This document shows, in pieces, positions 27,272-35,295 of a stretch of 64,000 nt of DNA. Positions within the stretch are counted from its first letter, which is position 1, and every line of letters starts with the position of its first letter. The position numbers were made by a program, and so were the translations under genes. Source of the DNA: Litoribaculum gwangyangense (GTDB taxonomy: Bacteria; Bacteroidota; Bacteroidia; Flavobacteriales; Flavobacteriaceae). The notes beneath the pieces were generated by a model. That model was given only the letters and a program-made list of their open reading frames with translations, was not told the DNA's origin and searched no databases. The DNA lies in assembly GCF_039543505.1 (NCBI RefSeq), contig NZ_BAABJW010000002.1, forward strand, positions 558,001 through 622,000. The letters run 5' to 3'.

Positions 27272-28519
27272 ATGAGTAAGCATTATCAAATATTAATTAT
27301 AGGAGGTGGAACTGCGGGGATTATGGTAGCTGCACAGCTTCTTAATAAAAAGAGGCATTTTGCCATTGGTATCATAGAACCTGCCGACACCCATTATTAC
27401 CAACCAGCATGGACATTGGTTGGTGCAGGAACTTATGATTATGATAAAACGGCTCGACCTATGGGAGATATTATTCCCAAAGGAGCTGATTGGATTAAAG
27501 ATTTTGCTACAGGTTTCAAGCCAGAAAAAAACTTAGTATCAACCAAATCTAGTGGAGATATAACTTATGATTATTTAGTTGTGGCACCTGGATTAACTTA
27601 TGATTATTCATTAGTTCCAGGTTTGGGAGAAGCCATTGATAAAGGCGTCGTTTGTAGTAATTATACGGACCCCATACACACATGGAAAGTCCTAAAAAAC
27701 TTCAAAGGCGGAACCGCTTTATTTACACAACCTACAACTCCTATAAAATGCGGTGGTGCTCCTCAAAAAATAATGTATTTAGCAGAACATTATTTCAGAA
27801 AAAGTGGTGTGAAAAGTAAAACAAATATTGTTTTCGCCACTAATGGAGGCGTTATTTTTGGTGTTAAGCCCGTAGCGGAAACACTGATGAACGTTATAGA
27901 TAGAAAAGACATTAATTTGCGTTTTGGTCACCAATTAAAGAAAATAGATGCTGATAAACAAATAGCTTGGTATGCGCTGGGAGATAATCAATCAGAGTAT
28001 AACCACAAAGACATTGAAGTTTCTAAAGAAGGAGATTTAGTAGGTATTCATTATGACATGCTGCACACAGCCCCACCATCTGTAGCACCAAAATTTATTC
28101 AAGATTCTCCATTAGTGAATGATGCTAAATGGTTGGATGTAGATCATCACACCATGCAGCACAACAAATTTGCTAACATTTTTGGTTTGGGTGATGTGGC
28201 CGCATTACCAACAGCAAAAACAGGAGCAGCTATTAGAAAACAAGTACCTGTTGTTGTTGATAACATCACTTTGCTCATAGACCATAATAAAATTGGTACA
28301 AAATCATACAATGGCTATTCATCTTGTCCTTTGGTTACAGATTATGGAAAAATGGTTTTAGCTGAGTTTGATTACCAAAGTAATTTTACACCAGACCCCC
28401 AATTAAAGAAAATGCTCATTTCAGATTCTTCAAAAGAACATTGGAGATTATGGATACTTAAAAAGTATATGTTGCCTTATTTATATTGGAATAAAATGAT
28501 GAAAGGTAAAGATGTTTAA
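27272..28519 (+). CDS. sqr: Sulfide:quinone oxidoreductase, type II (SQRDL-like)
   Basis: A 415-residue FAD enzyme. It begins with the dinucleotide motif IIGGGTAGI, and its two redox cysteines are Cys160 (IKCGGAPQKIMYLAEH) and Cys352 (YSSCPLVTDYGKMVLAEFDY), both matching the blocks of mitochondrial-type SQR. It oxidises sulfide at the membrane surface, reduces quinone and hands sulfane sulfur to glutathione, CoA or sulfite. It is the entry step of the pathway completed by the dioxygenases and sulfite dehydrogenase. It is transcribed alone from its own operator. Confidence 0.95.
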   Translation: MSKHYQILIIGGGTAGIMVAAQLLNKKRHFAIGIIEPADTHYYQPAWTLVGAGTYDYDKTARPMGDIIPKGADWIKDFATGFKPEKNLVSTKSSGDITYDYLVVAPGLTYDYSLVPGLGEAIDKGVVCSNYTDPIHTWKVLKNFKGGTALFTQPTTPIKCGGAPQKIMYLAEHYFRKSGVKSKTNIVFATNGGVIFGVKPVAETLMNVIDRKDINLRFGHQLKKIDADKQIAWYALGDNQSEYNHKDIEVSKEGDLVGIHYDMLHTAPPSVAPKFIQDSPLVNDAKWLDVDHHTMQHNKFANIFGLGDVAALPTAKTGAAIRKQVPVVVDNITLLIDHNKIGTKSYNGYSSCPLVTDYGKMVLAEFDYQSNFTPDPQLKKMLISDSSKEHWRLWILKKYMLPYLYWNKMMKGKDV

Positions 28520-28575
28520 ATTAAATCTTTTGGAATAAATAGCTAATTAAAAAGAAATTTTAGTTTAAAATTTCA

Positions 28576-28602
28576 AAAAAGGTGGTTAGATACCACCTTT
28601 TT
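28576..28602 (+). terminator. Rho-independent terminator after SQR
   Basis: AAAAAGGTGGT (28576-28586) and ACCACCTTTTT (28592-28602) form a perfect 11-bp stem with a 5-nt loop. Confidence 0.85.
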
Positions 28603-28632
28603 GTTATACAAAAATTTAGCAAAAGTTTATTG

Positions 28633-28669
28633 GTAACCAAAGTAACTGAACTTCTTAACAATATTTTCG
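28633..28669 (+). promoter_or_regulatory. GTAAC-N4-GTAAC operator and promoter of the DUF2202 gene
   Basis: GTAACCAAAGTAAC spans 28633-28646 with one mismatch in the right half. The best -7 box, TATTTTCG, starts at 28662, 22.5 bp from the centre, so this member departs from the common spacing. Confidence 0.5.
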
Positions 28670-28701
28670 AAATTTATAAAATGAATTTTAAATTTAAGAA
28701 A

Positions 28702-29328
28702 ATGAAAAAGTTAAAAGCTACACCCTATCTCATAATAGTTGTCATAATTATGTTCGCTATTGGCTGTAGTGACCATGACAAAGTCTATGATACCGATTCA
28801 TTAGAAATTACTTTATCACAATCTGATAAGGAAGCATTATTATTCATGTTAGAAGAAGAAAAACTGGCAAGAGATACGTATTTGTTTTTAGATAATATTT
28901 GGTCCATTAATCCTTTTTCAAATATTAAGAATAGTGAACAAAACCATATGGATTCCATTGAAAGCCTGTTGGTTAAATATCAAATTAATTATGATGTCTT
29001 GCCTTTAGGTGAGTTCAAAAATCAAGATTTACAAAGTTTATATAATCAGTTTCAAATTGATGGAATATTAAGTATGACAAATGCACTTAAAATTGGTGCA
29101 ACCATTGAAGATTTAGATATAGTTGATTTACAAAACTTTATAAATGCTACAAATAACCTATCTATAATCTCAGTTTTTCAAAGTCTGCAATGTGGTTCAA
29201 AAAATCATTTAAAAAGTTTTGTTTCATCTTTAGAAAACATTAATGACTCATACACTCCTCAATTTTTATCTAATGAGGAGTTTAAAATTATCATTGAAAG
29301 CAGCCAAGAAAAATGTAAAAAAAACTAA
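28702..29328 (+). CDS. DUF2202 ferritin-like lipoprotein
   Basis: The chosen ATG at 28702 gives MKKLKATPYLIIVVIIMFAIGC, a lipoprotein signal. ATG 28681 is a possible alternative; starts further upstream would run through the operator. The mature part is a four-helix DUF2202 domain with the EEEKLARDTYLF motif and EQNHMDSIESLL, positions that bind metal in ferritin-like proteins. The biochemical role of DUF2202 is not established. Its operator ties it to the sulfur island, and a di-metal thiol or persulfide reaction is possible (inference). Confidence 0.82.
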   Translation: MKKLKATPYLIIVVIIMFAIGCSDHDKVYDTDSLEITLSQSDKEALLFMLEEEKLARDTYLFLDNIWSINPFSNIKNSEQNHMDSIESLLVKYQINYDVLPLGEFKNQDLQSLYNQFQIDGILSMTNALKIGATIEDLDIVDLQNFINATNNLSIISVFQSLQCGSKNHLKSFVSSLENINDSYTPQFLSNEEFKIIIESSQEKCKKN

Positions 29329-29359
29329 AAAACTATAATTTAAATCGTTTTTTTAGTAA

Positions 29360-29403
29360 GTAACATTTGTTACAACAAAACTCATAAAAAAACATTTATT
29401 TTG
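29360..29403 (+). promoter_or_regulatory. GTAAC-N4-GTTAC operator and promoter of the YeeE/YedE pair
   Basis: GTAACATTTGTTAC spans 29360-29373 and TTATTTTG starts at 29396, 29.5 bp from the centre. The start codon at 29422 follows closely. Confidence 0.7.
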
Positions 29404-29421
29404 TAATTTAAAATTAAAGTG

Positions 29422-29979
29422 ATGAATTGGATATATGAACCTTGGCCATGGTACGTTTCTGGCCCCATGATAGCTACCATCATGTTTTTACTTATTATGG
29501 TAGGTAAAAACTTTGGAATGTCGTCAAACTTAAGAACCATGTGCACCATTTGTGGCGCAGGTAAAAAAACAGATTTTTTTAAATTCGATTGGAAAACCCA
29601 AAAATGGAACTTAATAGTTGTTTTGGGAGCTATTATTGGAGGCTTTATAGGTGCGCATGTATTAACCAATAATTTTTCCGTTGATATAAATCCAGAAACG
29701 GTTTCAGACCTAAACAATTTAGGTTTCCAAAGTGCCGGCAAGGCCTATTTGCCTACCGAACTTTTTGACATCTCCTCTCTTTTAAATATCAAAAGCATTT
29801 TAGTGCTAGCTATGGGTGGTTTTTTGGTTGGATTTGGAGCTAGATATGCTGGTGGTTGTACTTCAGGACACGCCATTTCTGGGTTAAGTAATTTACAAGT
29901 GCCATCTCTAATAGCCGTTATTGGTTTTTTTGCTGGTGGTTTAGTTATGATTCATTTTATTTTTCCTTTAATATTTTAA
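29422..29979 (+). CDS. YeeE/YedE-family (Sulf_transp) transporter, N-terminal half subunit
   Basis: A 185-residue membrane protein; the ATG at 29422 is preferred over a GTG one codon earlier. Conserved cysteines are in MCTICGAGK and in GARYAGGCTSGHAISG, the thiosulfate-relay type motif of the family. Family members import thiosulfate or move sulfur-containing ions. With the next gene it reconstitutes the two halves of a full YeeE, an arrangement common in proteobacteria and Bacteroidetes. Confidence 0.88.
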   Translation: MNWIYEPWPWYVSGPMIATIMFLLIMVGKNFGMSSNLRTMCTICGAGKKTDFFKFDWKTQKWNLIVVLGAIIGGFIGAHVLTNNFSVDINPETVSDLNNLGFQSAGKAYLPTELFDISSLLNIKSILVLAMGGFLVGFGARYAGGCTSGHAISGLSNLQVPSLIAVIGFFAGGLVMIHFIFPLIF

Positions 29980-29982
29980 ATT

Positions 29983-30399
29983 ATGGTACGAACAGTTGTT
30001 TATTTATTGATAGGTATAGTATTTGGGATTACCATGTTTAAATCCGAAGCCTCTTCATGGTTTCGAATTTATGAGATGTTCAAGTTTCAGTCATTCCATA
30101 TGTATGGCATAATTGGATCCGCTTTAATGGTAGGAATCATTTTCGTACAATTAATAAAACGGAAAAAACTGAAATCTTTTTATAAGGAAGAAATTATTTT
30201 TACCCCTAAAGATAGAGGCATTGCTCGTTATTTAATAGGCGGCATAATTTTTGGTTTGGGTTGGGCGTTGGCTGGAGCTTGTCCGGGACCTATGTTTACC
30301 CTTTTAGGAGCTGGCTTCTTACCTATTTTGATTGTAATAATATTTGCCATAATAGGTACTTATATTTATGGATTGCTAAAAGATAAACTTCCCCATTAG
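29983..30399 (+). CDS. YeeE/YedE-family transporter, C-terminal half subunit
   Basis: A 138-residue membrane protein 3 bp after its partner. The key motif GWALAGACPGPMFTLLGAG contains the second conserved Cys of the Sulf_transp family. It should form the transport pathway together with the preceding subunit. It ends the sulfur island; the next gene is convergent. Confidence 0.87.
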   Translation: MVRTVVYLLIGIVFGITMFKSEASSWFRIYEMFKFQSFHMYGIIGSALMVGIIFVQLIKRKKLKSFYKEEIIFTPKDRGIARYLIGGIIFGLGWALAGACPGPMFTLLGAGFLPILIVIIFAIIGTYIYGLLKDKLPH

Positions 30400-30406
30400 A
30401 TAAATT

Positions 30407-30457
30407 AAAAATACAGACGGAATTTTAAAAGAAAATTTAAGTTCAGTCTGTATTTTT
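30407..30457. terminator. Bidirectional terminator between the two islands
   Basis: AAAAATACAGAC (30407-30418) pairs perfectly with GTCTGTATTTTT (30446-30457) across a 27-nt AT-rich loop, between convergent genes. Confidence 0.65.
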
Positions 30458-30487
30458 ACGTGTATTGGTACTCTAAAACTACCCTAA

Positions 30488-30862
30488 CTAGTTAGCCATT
30501 TCAGCTTTCGCTTTTCTATCTGCAAACTTTTCAATTAAATCGGGTACTTTTTCAAAAGCTGCGGCGAGTCCATGTGCTTTTCCAGCATCAATAAAAGAAA
30601 TTTCATCGCCTTTTGTAACTAGAAAACCTATAGGTTCAATACCAACCCCAGCTCCAGCTCCAGCGCCTTGACCTTTTATGGCTTTTGTTTTAGTTTCGGT
30701 ACCTTCGCCTCCACCTGAACCAAATCCAATTCCTAATTTAATAACGGGAACACATTGAAATTGACCTAATTCAAATGGTTCTCCAACCACAGTTTCTGTT
30801 TTAGCTTCAGACTTTATAAAGTCTGTTACTTTTCCTAGTAATTCTTCAAAATGTAAATCCAT
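30488..30862 (-). CDS. GerW/YtfJ-family protein
   Basis: A 124-residue protein with the glycine-rich core GIGFGSGGGEG and GAGAGAGVGIEPIGFLV, followed by VTKGDEISFIDAG. This is the YtfJ/GerW family, named for spore germination in Bacillus but also found in non-sporulating bacteria. It lies 11 bp after the membrane gene below, mirroring the ytfI-ytfJ pair of Bacillus. Function in Gram-negatives is unknown. Confidence 0.85.
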   Translation of the reverse strand: MDLHFEELLGKVTDFIKSEAKTETVVGEPFELGQFQCVPVIKLGIGFGSGGGEGTETKTKAIKGQGAGAGAGVGIEPIGFLVTKGDEISFIDAGKAHGLAAAFEKVPDLIEKFADRKAKAEMAN

Positions 30863-30873
30863 AATGTAATAAT

Positions 30874-31383
30874 TTAAAAATTAATAAATGCTTTTATAAT
30901 GTTGATGGGCCTATTTTTGATGAGTAAAACCAGCTCATTTTGCCCCAGAAAATTGACATGAAAATTTCCGAATTTATAATTTAGTAAAGAAAATATTGGA
31001 TATAGCTTAGCGTTTAAAATATAATTTCCCGTATCCATATTTACATAAACCTGTTTCACTTTAAAGGTTCTTAATACTCTGAAAATCTTCATTAGTTTAG
31101 GCTTTTTTTTAAATTCTGTCTGATATTTTTTCTTGAATTTTTCTTGAATTTTTCTAACACCCCTTTTTCTCCTTTTCAACGGATATATATAAAATTTCAT
31201 TAATAAAATGTTTAATCGTATTCTAAAAACCTGTGCATCATCAGTTTCTAAATCGGCTTTAAACAAACCTTGCAACATGATGTAATATTGGTTTGATGTG
31301 GTGTCCAAACACAATATAATTGGTACAAATAGTAAAGAGCCCAATAACAATAAAATCATTGTAATTACTACAAAAAAAGCCAT
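30874..31383 (-). CDS. DUF2953-like membrane-anchored protein (YtfI-like)
   Basis: A 169-residue protein from the ATG at 31383, with one N-terminal transmembrane helix (MAFFVVITMILLLLGSLLFV), a basic stretch, and a beta-rich C-terminal part (VKQVYVNMDTGNYILNAKLYP). A longer frame to 31428 would run into the operator. The recognised features are the pairing with GerW and the VNMDTGNYILNA/YP-type strand pattern of DUF2953. Assignment is moderate. Confidence 0.6.
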   Translation of the reverse strand: MAFFVVITMILLLLGSLLFVPIILCLDTTSNQYYIMLQGLFKADLETDDAQVFRIRLNILLMKFYIYPLKRRKRGVRKIQEKFKKKYQTEFKKKPKLMKIFRVLRTFKVKQVYVNMDTGNYILNAKLYPIFSLLNYKFGNFHVNFLGQNELVLLIKNRPINIIKAFINF

Positions 31384-31397
31384 GATTAAATTTTGAT

Positions 31398-31440
31398 TTA
31401 AATTAAGTACTACCTGAACATAAATCAATGATATTGATCA
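31398..31440 (-). promoter_or_regulatory. TGAT-N4-ATCA operator and promoter of the ytfI-ytfJ-like pair
   Basis: TGATATTGATCA spans 31429-31440. On the minus strand TAATTTAA starts at 31405, 29.5 bp from the centre (4 of 6 fixed -7 positions). Confidence 0.6.
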
Positions 31441-31457
31441 ACTTAAACCTATTTATC

Positions 31458-31500
31458 TGATATATATCATTGTTGATATCTCTATAATAAAATACATTTG
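31458..31500 (+). promoter_or_regulatory. TGAT-N4-ATCA operator and promoter of the lactate dehydrogenase gene
   Basis: TGATATATATCA spans 31458-31469 and TACATTTG, a perfect -7 box, starts at 31493, exactly 29.5 bp from the centre. This is the reference promoter of the second operator class. Confidence 0.78.
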
Positions 31501-31519
31501 GTTTATTAAGTAAACAACC

Positions 31520-32533
31520 ATGAAAGTCCTTATTTACAGTACAAAACCATTTGAAATCCCATATTTGGAGGCTGCTAACAAAGGGAAGCATAAACTAACT
31601 TTTATTGACGAAGCGCTAACATCAGAAACTGCTATGAAAGCTATTGGGTATCAAGCCATATCCATATTTTCTTCTGATAATGCTTCTAATATTGTTTTAG
31701 AAAAACTTAAGGATTTTGGTGTGAAATACATGGCTCTCAGATCGGTAGGTCATGATAATGTAAACTTATTTACCGCTAAAGAACTGGACATAAAGGTTGC
31801 TAACGTACCGGCCTATTCGCCCCATGCCATTGCAGAACATGCCGTCACTATTTTAATGGCATTGAATAGAAAATTGGTACTTTCAAATGATCGTATTAAA
31901 AAATTTAATTTCGATTTAAACCATTTAATAGGTTTTGATATCAACAAAAAAACAGTTGGCATTTTAGGAACTGGTAAAATAGGTTCGGTAATGACCAAGA
32001 TTATGCATGGTTTTGGATGTAAACTATTGGGTTTTGATATTAACCCCAATAAATTATTATCTGTTCAATATCAATTACAATATACTTCGCTTGAAGCATT
32101 GTGTAAAGAATCGGATATTATTTCTATTCATTTGCCTTTAAATACCGATACCCATCATTTAATTGATAAAACTTTAATTGATTTGATGAAACCAAATTGT
32201 ATTATAGTCAACACTGCAAGAGGAGCTATTATAAACACCAATGACACTATTGAAGCTTTAATGGAAAAACGTATTGCTGGATTAGCAATGGATGTTTATG
32301 AACATGAAAGAGGCGTATTTTTCAAAGATTGCTCCCTAGATATTCCAAAAGACGATTCACTCATAAAACTTAATGCATTGCCCAATGTTTTAATCACCGG
32401 ACACCAAGCATTTTTAACAAAAGAGGCGTTAACAAATATAGCCGAAACTACTATTTATAACTTAAGTTGTTGGCATGACAATACGCCTACTGAAAATGAG
32501 GTTTATTTTAACTTGCCGAAAACCAAAGCTTAA
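31520..32533 (+). CDS. ldhA: NAD-dependent D-lactate dehydrogenase (fermentative)
   Basis: A 337-residue D-2-hydroxyacid dehydrogenase. NAD binding is shown by GILGTGKIGSVM with Asp at the end of the second strand (LLGFDIN), and catalysis by Arg in VNTARGAI, Glu in MDVYEHE and His in TGHQAFLT. MALRSVGHDNVN is typical of the D-LDH subgroup. It reduces pyruvate to D-lactate, regenerating NAD when respiration is limited. The FNR-like operator directly upstream fits induction at low oxygen. Confidence 0.92.
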   Translation: MKVLIYSTKPFEIPYLEAANKGKHKLTFIDEALTSETAMKAIGYQAISIFSSDNASNIVLEKLKDFGVKYMALRSVGHDNVNLFTAKELDIKVANVPAYSPHAIAEHAVTILMALNRKLVLSNDRIKKFNFDLNHLIGFDINKKTVGILGTGKIGSVMTKIMHGFGCKLLGFDINPNKLLSVQYQLQYTSLEALCKESDIISIHLPLNTDTHHLIDKTLIDLMKPNCIIVNTARGAIINTNDTIEALMEKRIAGLAMDVYEHERGVFFKDCSLDIPKDDSLIKLNALPNVLITGHQAFLTKEALTNIAETTIYNLSCWHDNTPTENEVYFNLPKTKA

Positions 32534-32548
32534 GATTATTCAATTCTA

Positions 32549-33493
32549 TTACTTGTTATATCCGTAAATGTCCTCTAAAACTTGGGGTTCACCATTTTTA
32601 CCTAAAACATTTAAATCGTATCTAATTCGTATTTTGGTATTTATAGGGGCATAATAGTAAATAACCCAAGCATCGGCCTCTTTGGTACCTATACACCCAT
32701 TTGAATAAGCTTTACCAAGTGTTATAGGGTTTGTGGTAGGGTGTATTAATTGCCCATGTCGTAATCCATTTATTTCAGTTTCCAAAAAAGGAATTAAAGG
32801 CAGTTTGGTAGTTTTTTTATCATCCCTTTTTGTTACAAAATACTCATGGTTATTAACAGGATTTACATATCGGGGGTTTTTATTATGTTTTATAATGATT
32901 CCATTACCTGTTTTTGTCCTTAAATCTTCAATCCTACCTGACATCTCCAAATATTTTTTTTCATACCTTCCAACGCGAATAGGAAACTCATAAAGCTTCA
33001 ATGAATCTTCATAAACACGAAGCTTAAATTCTGGAATATTCACATCTATATAAGTATTCTTAAATGAATTTATAAGCTTTAAAGCCTCCAAAGAATCAGG
33101 AATTGTTAAAAATGAGCCTTGGGGTAATACTATCATTTTTCTTTGATTATAGACAAATGAATCCAATGCTATCATTCTGTAATAATCGGTGTTTTGAAGC
33201 GTATCTATAATCCAATAATTGCTTCTAACTAAAAGGTGCTCAGTTAATTTATAGGGAGTAATGAAATCGTATTTATTTACAATGGAATCTAAAAATTGAA
33301 AATAATTTTCAACAATAATATTTTTGTTTATCGCAACTTTTAATGGTAGTGATTTACTAAATAAAGTTTTGTTGCCCCATGTGTTTGAATAAGTATCATA
33401 GTCATCATTTTTTGGGCAACAAAACTTGAAAGTAATCAATAAAAGTATGAATGTTAATAAAGCTAATTTTGATAATAGTTTAATGGGTTTCAT
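32549..33493 (-). CDS. L,D-transpeptidase (YkuD domain), lipoprotein
   Basis: The ATG at 33493 gives MKPIKLLSKLALLTFILLLI and a cysteine-ended signal; upstream codons to 33697 overlap the neighbouring small gene in another frame and are not coding. The YkuD catalytic segment is RHGQLIHPTTNP through LGKAYSNGCIGTKEADAW with the nucleophilic Cys. The region before it, YIDVNIPEFKLRVYED, is the usual domain start. It should form 3-3 peptidoglycan cross-links or anchor lipoproteins, a known stress adaptation. Confidence 0.88.
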   Translation of the reverse strand: MKPIKLLSKLALLTFILLLITFKFCCPKNDDYDTYSNTWGNKTLFSKSLPLKVAINKNIIVENYFQFLDSIVNKYDFITPYKLTEHLLVRSNYWIIDTLQNTDYYRMIALDSFVYNQRKMIVLPQGSFLTIPDSLEALKLINSFKNTYIDVNIPEFKLRVYEDSLKLYEFPIRVGRYEKKYLEMSGRIEDLRTKTGNGIIIKHNKNPRYVNPVNNHEYFVTKRDDKKTTKLPLIPFLETEINGLRHGQLIHPTTNPITLGKAYSNGCIGTKEADAWVIYYYAPINTKIRIRYDLNVLGKNGEPQVLEDIYGYNK

Positions 33494-33540
33494 TTTTAAA
33501 TTATTTGTACCTATTATCTGAATTCCTTTATATAAAAATG

Positions 33541-33726
33541 CTATTCCTTTTTTAAGTTGATACTTGATAAAATAGAGGTGATTATTAAGCCAATACCCAA
33601 ACCTAAAAGCATGGCGCCTACAAACATTAAAGCGGATTGCTGCAAGAAAAAGAACCCAGCTCCTAAACCTGAAAGAATACCGCCTCCTATAGCCCAATTA
33701 CTCTTATCGTCTTTACCGTTCATCAT
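33541..33726 (-). CDS. Small two-helix membrane protein with glycine zippers
   Basis: A 61-residue protein: a polar start (MMNGKDDKSNW), then GGGILSGLGAGFFFL and MFVGAMLLGLGIGLIIT, two glycine-rich membrane helices. It is 14 bp after the peroxiredoxin gene and 47 bp before the L,D-transpeptidase. No family is recognised. Glycine-zipper membrane peptides are often envelope-stress associated; that is context only. Confidence 0.65.
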   Translation of the reverse strand: MMNGKDDKSNWAIGGGILSGLGAGFFFLQQSALMFVGAMLLGLGIGLIITSILSSINLKKE

Positions 33727-33740
33727 TTTATTTTTTAATA

Positions 33741-34460
33741 TTAGTTTTTTAAAACATCACTTAAAACAGTGTCTTTGTCTAGTTTTTTGGTGCAGAAAAA
33801 CCAATCTTCACAATCCAATCCATCGGTATTGGTCATACGTTCTTCAGCAACACTACAAGAGCCTGCAGGCGAAACAATAACATCATCACCAGGATACCAA
33901 TCGGCAGGCGTCGCTATTGAAAATTTATCAGCGGTTTGCATAGCAATTAAGGCTCGGTAAATTTCATCAAAGTTTCTACCCAAACTGAGTGGGTAATAAA
34001 TTAAAGCTCTTATAAAACCCTTAGGATCAATAAAAAAGACTGCCCTAACAGCTTTTGTCTTGCTTTCTCCTGGTTGAATCATACCATATTTTTTGGCAAC
34101 TTCCATCGAAATATCTTCAATTAAAGGGAATTTAACTTCAATGTTTTTCATGCCCCTAAATTCTATCTTTTCTTTAATGGTTCTTAACCATGCTATATGG
34201 CTATACAACCCATCAATTGATAAACCTATTAAATTACAATTTGCATTTTTGAACTTGTTTTCTAAATGCGCAAATGTTATAAATTCTGATGTGCACACTG
34301 GAGTGAAATCTGCTGGATGACTGAACAAAATAACCCATTCACCTTGATAATCATGAGGAAAATTAACTTCACCTTGTGTGGTTACTGCTTTAAATTCGGG
34401 TGCTTTATCACCAATTCTTGGTAATGACACCATTTTTTCTTGTTCTTGTATAATTTCCAT
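33741..34460 (-). CDS. Peroxiredoxin (Prx6/archaeal-type AhpC-TSA)
   Basis: A 239-residue peroxiredoxin with the peroxidatic Cys56 in FSHPADFTPVCTSEF. The long C-terminal domain carries Cys217 and Cys223 (GLDCEDWFFC), the resolving-cysteine pattern of the archaeal-type Prx6 subgroup. It reduces peroxides and peroxynitrite. The initiator may be Met10 (MVSLPRIGDKAPEF). It lies in a minus-strand operon behind the heavy-metal-associated protein. Confidence 0.93.
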   Translation of the reverse strand: MEIIQEQEKMVSLPRIGDKAPEFKAVTTQGEVNFPHDYQGEWVILFSHPADFTPVCTSEFITFAHLENKFKNANCNLIGLSIDGLYSHIAWLRTIKEKIEFRGMKNIEVKFPLIEDISMEVAKKYGMIQPGESKTKAVRAVFFIDPKGFIRALIYYPLSLGRNFDEIYRALIAMQTADKFSIATPADWYPGDDVIVSPAGSCSVAEERMTNTDGLDCEDWFFCTKKLDKDTVLSDVLKN

Positions 34461-34511
34461 TACTTTTTATTTTATAATTTATCCAAAAGCACATTTTTAA
34501 TCTCATTGCGA

Positions 34512-34736
34512 TTACATAAATTGTTTGTTTTCAGAACCTATTATGGGGTAACCTATTATAGAAAGTATATGTTTTGCCTTATCTAAATCATGATGTGTAT
34601 CATAATCGAAAGAAACAGTTTCTTCATTTAGATCAACATCCACTCCCGTAAGATGCTTTGTAGATGAAAGTCTGTTTATAATAGTAGCTTTACCACCACC
34701 GCATTTTAAATTTTGAATGTGCAATTTGGCCCTCAT
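34512..34736 (-). CDS. HMA-like small protein lacking the CxxC motif
   Basis: A 74-residue ferredoxin-fold protein resembling a heavy-metal-associated domain: AKLHIQNLKCGGGKATIINRL, then GVDVDLNEETVSFDYD. The usual GMxCxxC loop is replaced by LKCGGG with one Cys, so canonical Cu(I) binding is doubtful. It is first in the operon with peroxiredoxin. Single-Cys HMA-like proteins of this type occur in Bacteroidetes; a thiol-redox role is possible. Confidence 0.75.
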   Translation of the reverse strand: MRAKLHIQNLKCGGGKATIINRLSSTKHLTGVDVDLNEETVSFDYDTHHDLDKAKHILSIIGYPIIGSENKQFM

Positions 34737-34747
34737 TTTTTTGCTTT

Positions 34748-34791
34748 TTAAAAATACCTAGTGTCTTATAAATTTGAAATGATAATGATCA
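34748..34791 (-). promoter_or_regulatory. TGAT-N4-ATCA operator and promoter of the HMA-peroxiredoxin operon
   Basis: TGATAATGATCA spans 34780-34791. On the minus strand the nearest box, TATTTTAA, starts at 34755, 30.5 bp from the centre, and is weak (4 of 6). Confidence 0.55.
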
Positions 34792-34852
34792 TTCTTATAA
34801 AATTTTTAGCAAATTATTTTAACCAGAAGCATCGATTAAAACAACTAAAATT

Positions 34853-35260
34853 TTATAGGGTTTTGTTCAAATAATAATTAATAATATCAGCAGTTGAAAC
34901 AATGCCTACCAATTTATCATTTTCAAGAATGGGAACTGCATGATAATACTGGGTAGATAAAACTTTCGCAACATCTTCAACACTGGCATCGGTGGTTAAG
35001 TAGAATGGTTTTCGAGTCATTATATCCTTAACCTTCAATTTTTTATAAACTTCATGATCGTCATTAATTCCTGCACCAACAATATTGTACATAAAATCTA
35101 TTAAGCTAACCATACCTACCAACTGTTCCTCATCTAAAACTGGAATATGATGGTGCCATCTCTTTTTCTCATATATATGCTTGACATCTAATAGATTTTG
35201 TTCGGGTGAAACAGAAACCACATCTTTAGTCATTACTGGTATTATTGAATTACTTTTCAT
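34853..35260 (-). CDS. Tandem CBS-domain protein
   Basis: A 135-residue protein from ATG 35260 (a GTG at 35269 is also in frame). Two CBS repeats are visible: PVMTKDVVSVSPEQNLLDVKHIYEKKR... HIPVLDEEQLVGMVSLID and DIMTRKPFYLTTDASVEDVAKVL... HAVPILENDKLVGIVSTADII. CBS pairs bind adenine nucleotides and sense energy state. Its promoter operator is shared with the divergent gene at 35489. Confidence 0.88.
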   Translation of the reverse strand: MKSNSIIPVMTKDVVSVSPEQNLLDVKHIYEKKRWHHHIPVLDEEQLVGMVSLIDFMYNIVGAGINDDHEVYKKLKVKDIMTRKPFYLTTDASVEDVAKVLSTQYYHAVPILENDKLVGIVSTADIINYYLNKTL

Positions 35261-35295
35261 CAGTTCCACTATTATTTATTTTACTTTTTATTGAT

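Noticed and set aside
28582..28701. Upstream start for the DUF2202 gene
   Set aside because: The extension would cover the terminator of SQR and the operator-promoter; the ATG at 28702 gives a normal lipoprotein signal.
33494..33697. N-terminal extension of the L,D-transpeptidase
   Set aside because: The extension is basic and signal-less, overlaps the small glycine-zipper gene in another frame, and the ATG at 33493 yields a proper signal peptide.
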